From contig OZ001190.1 in NCBI GenBank assembly GCA_963921355.3, positions 434,001 through 498,000 of the forward strand: a stretch of 64,000 nt of DNA, in the 5' to 3' direction. Numbering within the stretch: the stretch's first letter is position 1; each line of letters opens with the position of its first letter. Below, one piece after another: positions 62,038-64,000 of this stretch. The notes under the pieces were generated by a model, which ran no database searches, had not been told where the DNA came from, and worked only from the letters and a program-made list of their open reading frames with translations. The DNA is from CAWUEZ02 sp963921355 (GTDB lineage Bacteria > Pseudomonadota > Alphaproteobacteria > Thalassobaculales > Thalassobaculaceae). The position numbers were made by a program, and so were the translations under genes.

Positions 62038-62664
62038 TCAGTCCGCCGTCGCCGGCCGACGCCAGGGAAAGCGTGTCCCGTAGTCGCCCTCGAAGGCGTC
62101 CAAAGTGTCGGCATGGACCAGGGTCAGATCGATGTCGTCGCGGCCGGCCAGCAGGCATTCCTTCACGAAAGCATCGATCTCGAAGCGGAAGGGCTCGGCC
62201 TCGTTGGCGATCCGCACCGATTGCTGTTCCAGATCGACGCTCAAGGGAGCCGCCGGGTCGGCCTCGGCCATGGCCCAGATCCGCTCGATCGCCTCGATCG
62301 GCAGGACCACCGGCAACACTCCGTTCTTGGCGGCGTTGGAGCGGAAGATATCTCCGAAGCTCGGCGCGATGATGCAGCGGAAGCCGGCATCCGCCAGGGC
62401 GTAGACCGCCCCCTCCCGGCTTGATCCGCCACCGAAATTGCGATCCGCGACCAGGATCGGCGCCGCCTGATAGGCGGGCTGGTTCAGCACGAAGTCCGGC
62501 CGCAGCGACCCGTCGTCATCGCGGCGCAGGTCGTGGAACAGGTAATTGTCGTAGCCGTCGGAGCGCGGCTTGCGCAGGAAGCGGCCGGGCAGAAGCTGGT
62601 CGGTATCGACATTGGCGAGCCGCAGCGGCACCGCCGGTGCCGTCAGAGTCGTGAACGGCCTCAT
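62038..62664 (-). CDS. leuD: 3-isopropylmalate dehydratase small subunit
   Basis: A 208-aa swivel-domain subunit that pairs with LeuC to isomerise isopropylmalate in leucine synthesis. Motifs: [61 protein letters not shown] 62664 overlaps the leuC stop by four bases. Confidence 0.93.
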   Translation of the reverse strand: MRPFTTLTAPAVPLRLANVDTDQLLPGRFLRKPRSDGYDNYLFHDLRRDDDGSLRPDFVLNQPAYQAAPILVADRNFGGGSSREGAVYALADAGFRCIIAPSFGDIFRSNAAKNGVLPVVLPIEAIERIWAMAEADPAAPLSVDLEQQSVRIANEAEPFRFEIDAFVKECLLAGRDDIDLTLVHADTLDAFEGDYGTRFPWRRPATAD

Positions 62665-64000
62665 GCCCGCTCTCCGATCCGGCGCACATCGGTAATCCGG
62701 CCGGTCACGGCCGCCGCCGCCGCCATGGCCGGGCTCATCAGATGGGTGCGAGCCCCGGGGCCCTGGCGCCCGCGGAAGTTCCGGTTGGTGGTCGACGCGC
62801 AGCGCTCGCCCGGCGGCACCATGTCGCCGTTTGTGGCCGCACACATCGAACACCCGGAGTCCAGCCACTCGGCACCGGCCGCGGTGAAGACCCGGTCCAG
62901 CCCCTCGGCCTCGGCCTGGCGTTTCACCGCCGACGACCCGGGAACGACCATGGTCGGCACGGTGGTGCGGCGGTCGGTCAGGACGTCGGCCGCCGAACGC
63001 AGGTCCTCGATCCGGGCATTGGTGCAGGACCCGATGAACACCCGGTCGATCACCACGTCGGTCAGGGGTGTGCCGGGCCGCAGGTCCATATAGTCCAGCG
63101 CCTTCTCCAGGGTCGCGCGGCGCCCGCCATCGGCTTCCGCCGCCGGATCGGGGACGCGGTCGGTGACCGCCAGGGCGTGCTCCGGGCTGGTGCCCCAGGT
63201 CACGGTCGGGGCGACGGCGGCCCCGTCCAGGCGGACCTCGCGATCAAAAACCGCACCGTCATCGCCGTGCAGGTCGCGCCAGGAGGCCACCGCCGCCTCC
63301 CAGTCGGCGCCGGTCGGCGCATAGCGGCGGCCGTGCAGCCAGGCGAAGGTGGTGTCGTCCGGTGCGATCATGCCGGCACGCCCGCCGGCCTCGATCGACA
63401 TGTTGCAGACGGTCATCCGGGCTTCCATGGACAGTGCGCGGATCGCGGTCCCGTCGTACTCAATGACATGTCCGGCCGCCCCGTCTGCCCCGATCTCGGC
63501 GATGATCGCCAGGATCAGGTCCTTGGCCGAGACATGGGCGCCCAACGTGCCGTCGACGGTGATCCGCAGGGTTTTCGGTCGTCTCTGCCAGAGGCTCTGG
63601 GTGGCGAGCACGTGGCTGACTTCCGACGCCCCGATCCCGAAGGCAAGCGCGCCGAACGCGCCATGGGTCGACGTGTGGCTGTCGCCGCAGACCAGGGTGA
63701 TCCCCGGCTGGGTCAGACCAAGCTCCGGCCCCACCACATGAACGATCCCCTGGTCCGGGTCGTCGAGCCCGAACAGCCGGATGCCGTTGTCGGCGGCGTT
63801 GCTGTCGAGCAGCCGGATCATGGTGGCGATCTCGGGGTCGCTGGCGCCCGCCGACCGGTCGCGGGTCGGCACGTAGTGATCGGCGATCGCGAAGGTGAGA
63901 TCGGGCCGCCGCACCGGCCGGCCGGCGCGCTGCAGCTTGTCGAAGGCGTGAAACGAGCCTTCATGGCACAGGTGACGGTCGATCCACAGCAGGGTCTGGC
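62661..64000 (-). CDS. leuC: 3-isopropylmalate dehydratase large subunit (5' end outside the window)
   Basis: At least 446 residues are present and the frame is open to the right edge. The Fe-S cluster cysteines lie in [13 protein letters not shown] and GCSMCAATN; substrate motifs [24 protein letters not shown] and [14 protein letters not shown] are typical. The residues nearest the edge ([18 protein letters not shown]) differ from the VHE-type LeuC start I know, so a close relative of the family is possible. Overlaps leuD by four bases. Confidence 0.9.
   Translation of the reverse strand, partial: QTLLWIDRHLCHEGSFHAFDKLQRAGRPVRRPDLTFAIADHYVPTRDRSAGASDPEIATMIRLLDSNAADNGIRLFGLDDPDQGIVHVVGPELGLTQPGITLVCGDSHTSTHGAFGALAFGIGASEVSHVLATQSLWQRRPKTLRITVDGTLGAHVSAKDLILAIIAEIGADGAAGHVIEYDGTAIRALSMEARMTVCNMSIEAGGRAGMIAPDDTTFAWLHGRRYAPTGADWEAAVASWRDLHGDDGAVFDREVRLDGAAVAPTVTWGTSPEHALAVTDRVPDPAAEADGGRRATLEKALDYMDLRPGTPLTDVVIDRVFIGSCTNARIEDLRSAADVLTDRRTTVPTMVVPGSSAVKRQAEAEGLDRVFTAAGAEWLDSGCSMCAATNGDMVPPGERCASTTNRNFRGRQGPGARTHLMSPAMAAAAAVTGRITDVRRIGERA

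Overview
The window comes from a high-GC alphaproteobacterium. The evidence is an alpha-type initiator tRNA-Met closing the rrn operon, an LPS/O-antigen style glycosylation set, a DUF1674 protein, tandem Rid proteins and many GTG starts with good Shine-Dalgarno sequences. A Rhodospirillales-like relative is my guess; nothing here fixes genus.

Bases 1-3240 form a visibly AT-richer accessory segment. It holds two overlapping genes: the C-terminal part of a GHKL-type ATPase and a large protein with a receiver-like domain. Both read through cleanly in one frame but carry five in-frame stop codons and no frameshift. The segment lies just beyond the 3' end of the initiator tRNA gene. From 3550 to 9700 a complete rRNA operon runs on the minus strand as 16S - tRNA-Ala - tRNA-Ile - 23S - 5S - tRNA-fMet. 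The two spacer tRNAs are in the reverse of the usual order, and the operon has a near-perfect promoter with an A-rich upstream element.

From 10 to 31 kb lie a secreted M23 peptidase; a minus-strand acid/acyl-CoA catabolic cluster (haloacid dehalogenase, MmgE/PrpD, acyl-CoA dehydrogenase, ADP-forming acyl-CoA synthetase) divergent from a dipeptide-type ABC importer; an AzlCD exporter; a serine-glyoxylate type aminotransferase; a YdiJ-like FAD/Fe-S dehydrogenase with a divergent AraC regulator; an isocitrate-lyase-family enzyme; and a DUF1674 protein. From 30.7 to 46.7 kb the plus strand carries htpX, rsmB, rpe, heparinase-like, an O-antigen-type triad (WbpL-like transferase, broken epimerase, WbpM-like dehydratase), a DMT exporter, a membrane protein, purH, deoA, deoB, a PhyH dioxygenase and a DUF2937 protein.

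The last 17 kb holds thrS-infC (infC with a non-AUG start), a 2OG-Fe(II) oxygenase, an LPS glycosyltransferase operon that includes two Rid-family genes, a hydrolase, a soluble histidine kinase, a TPR protein whose start codon seems lost, a MarR regulator, an M17 aminopeptidase, a glutathione transferase and a PhyH-like oxygenase each broken by one stop codon, a MATE exporter, and leuCD (leuC runs off the right edge).

Two themes recur. First, several genes carry a single inactivating point change inside an otherwise intact frame. Second, palindromic intergenic repeats sit directly on the stop codons of neighbouring genes. No insertion sequence, CRISPR array or intact phage gene was seen.
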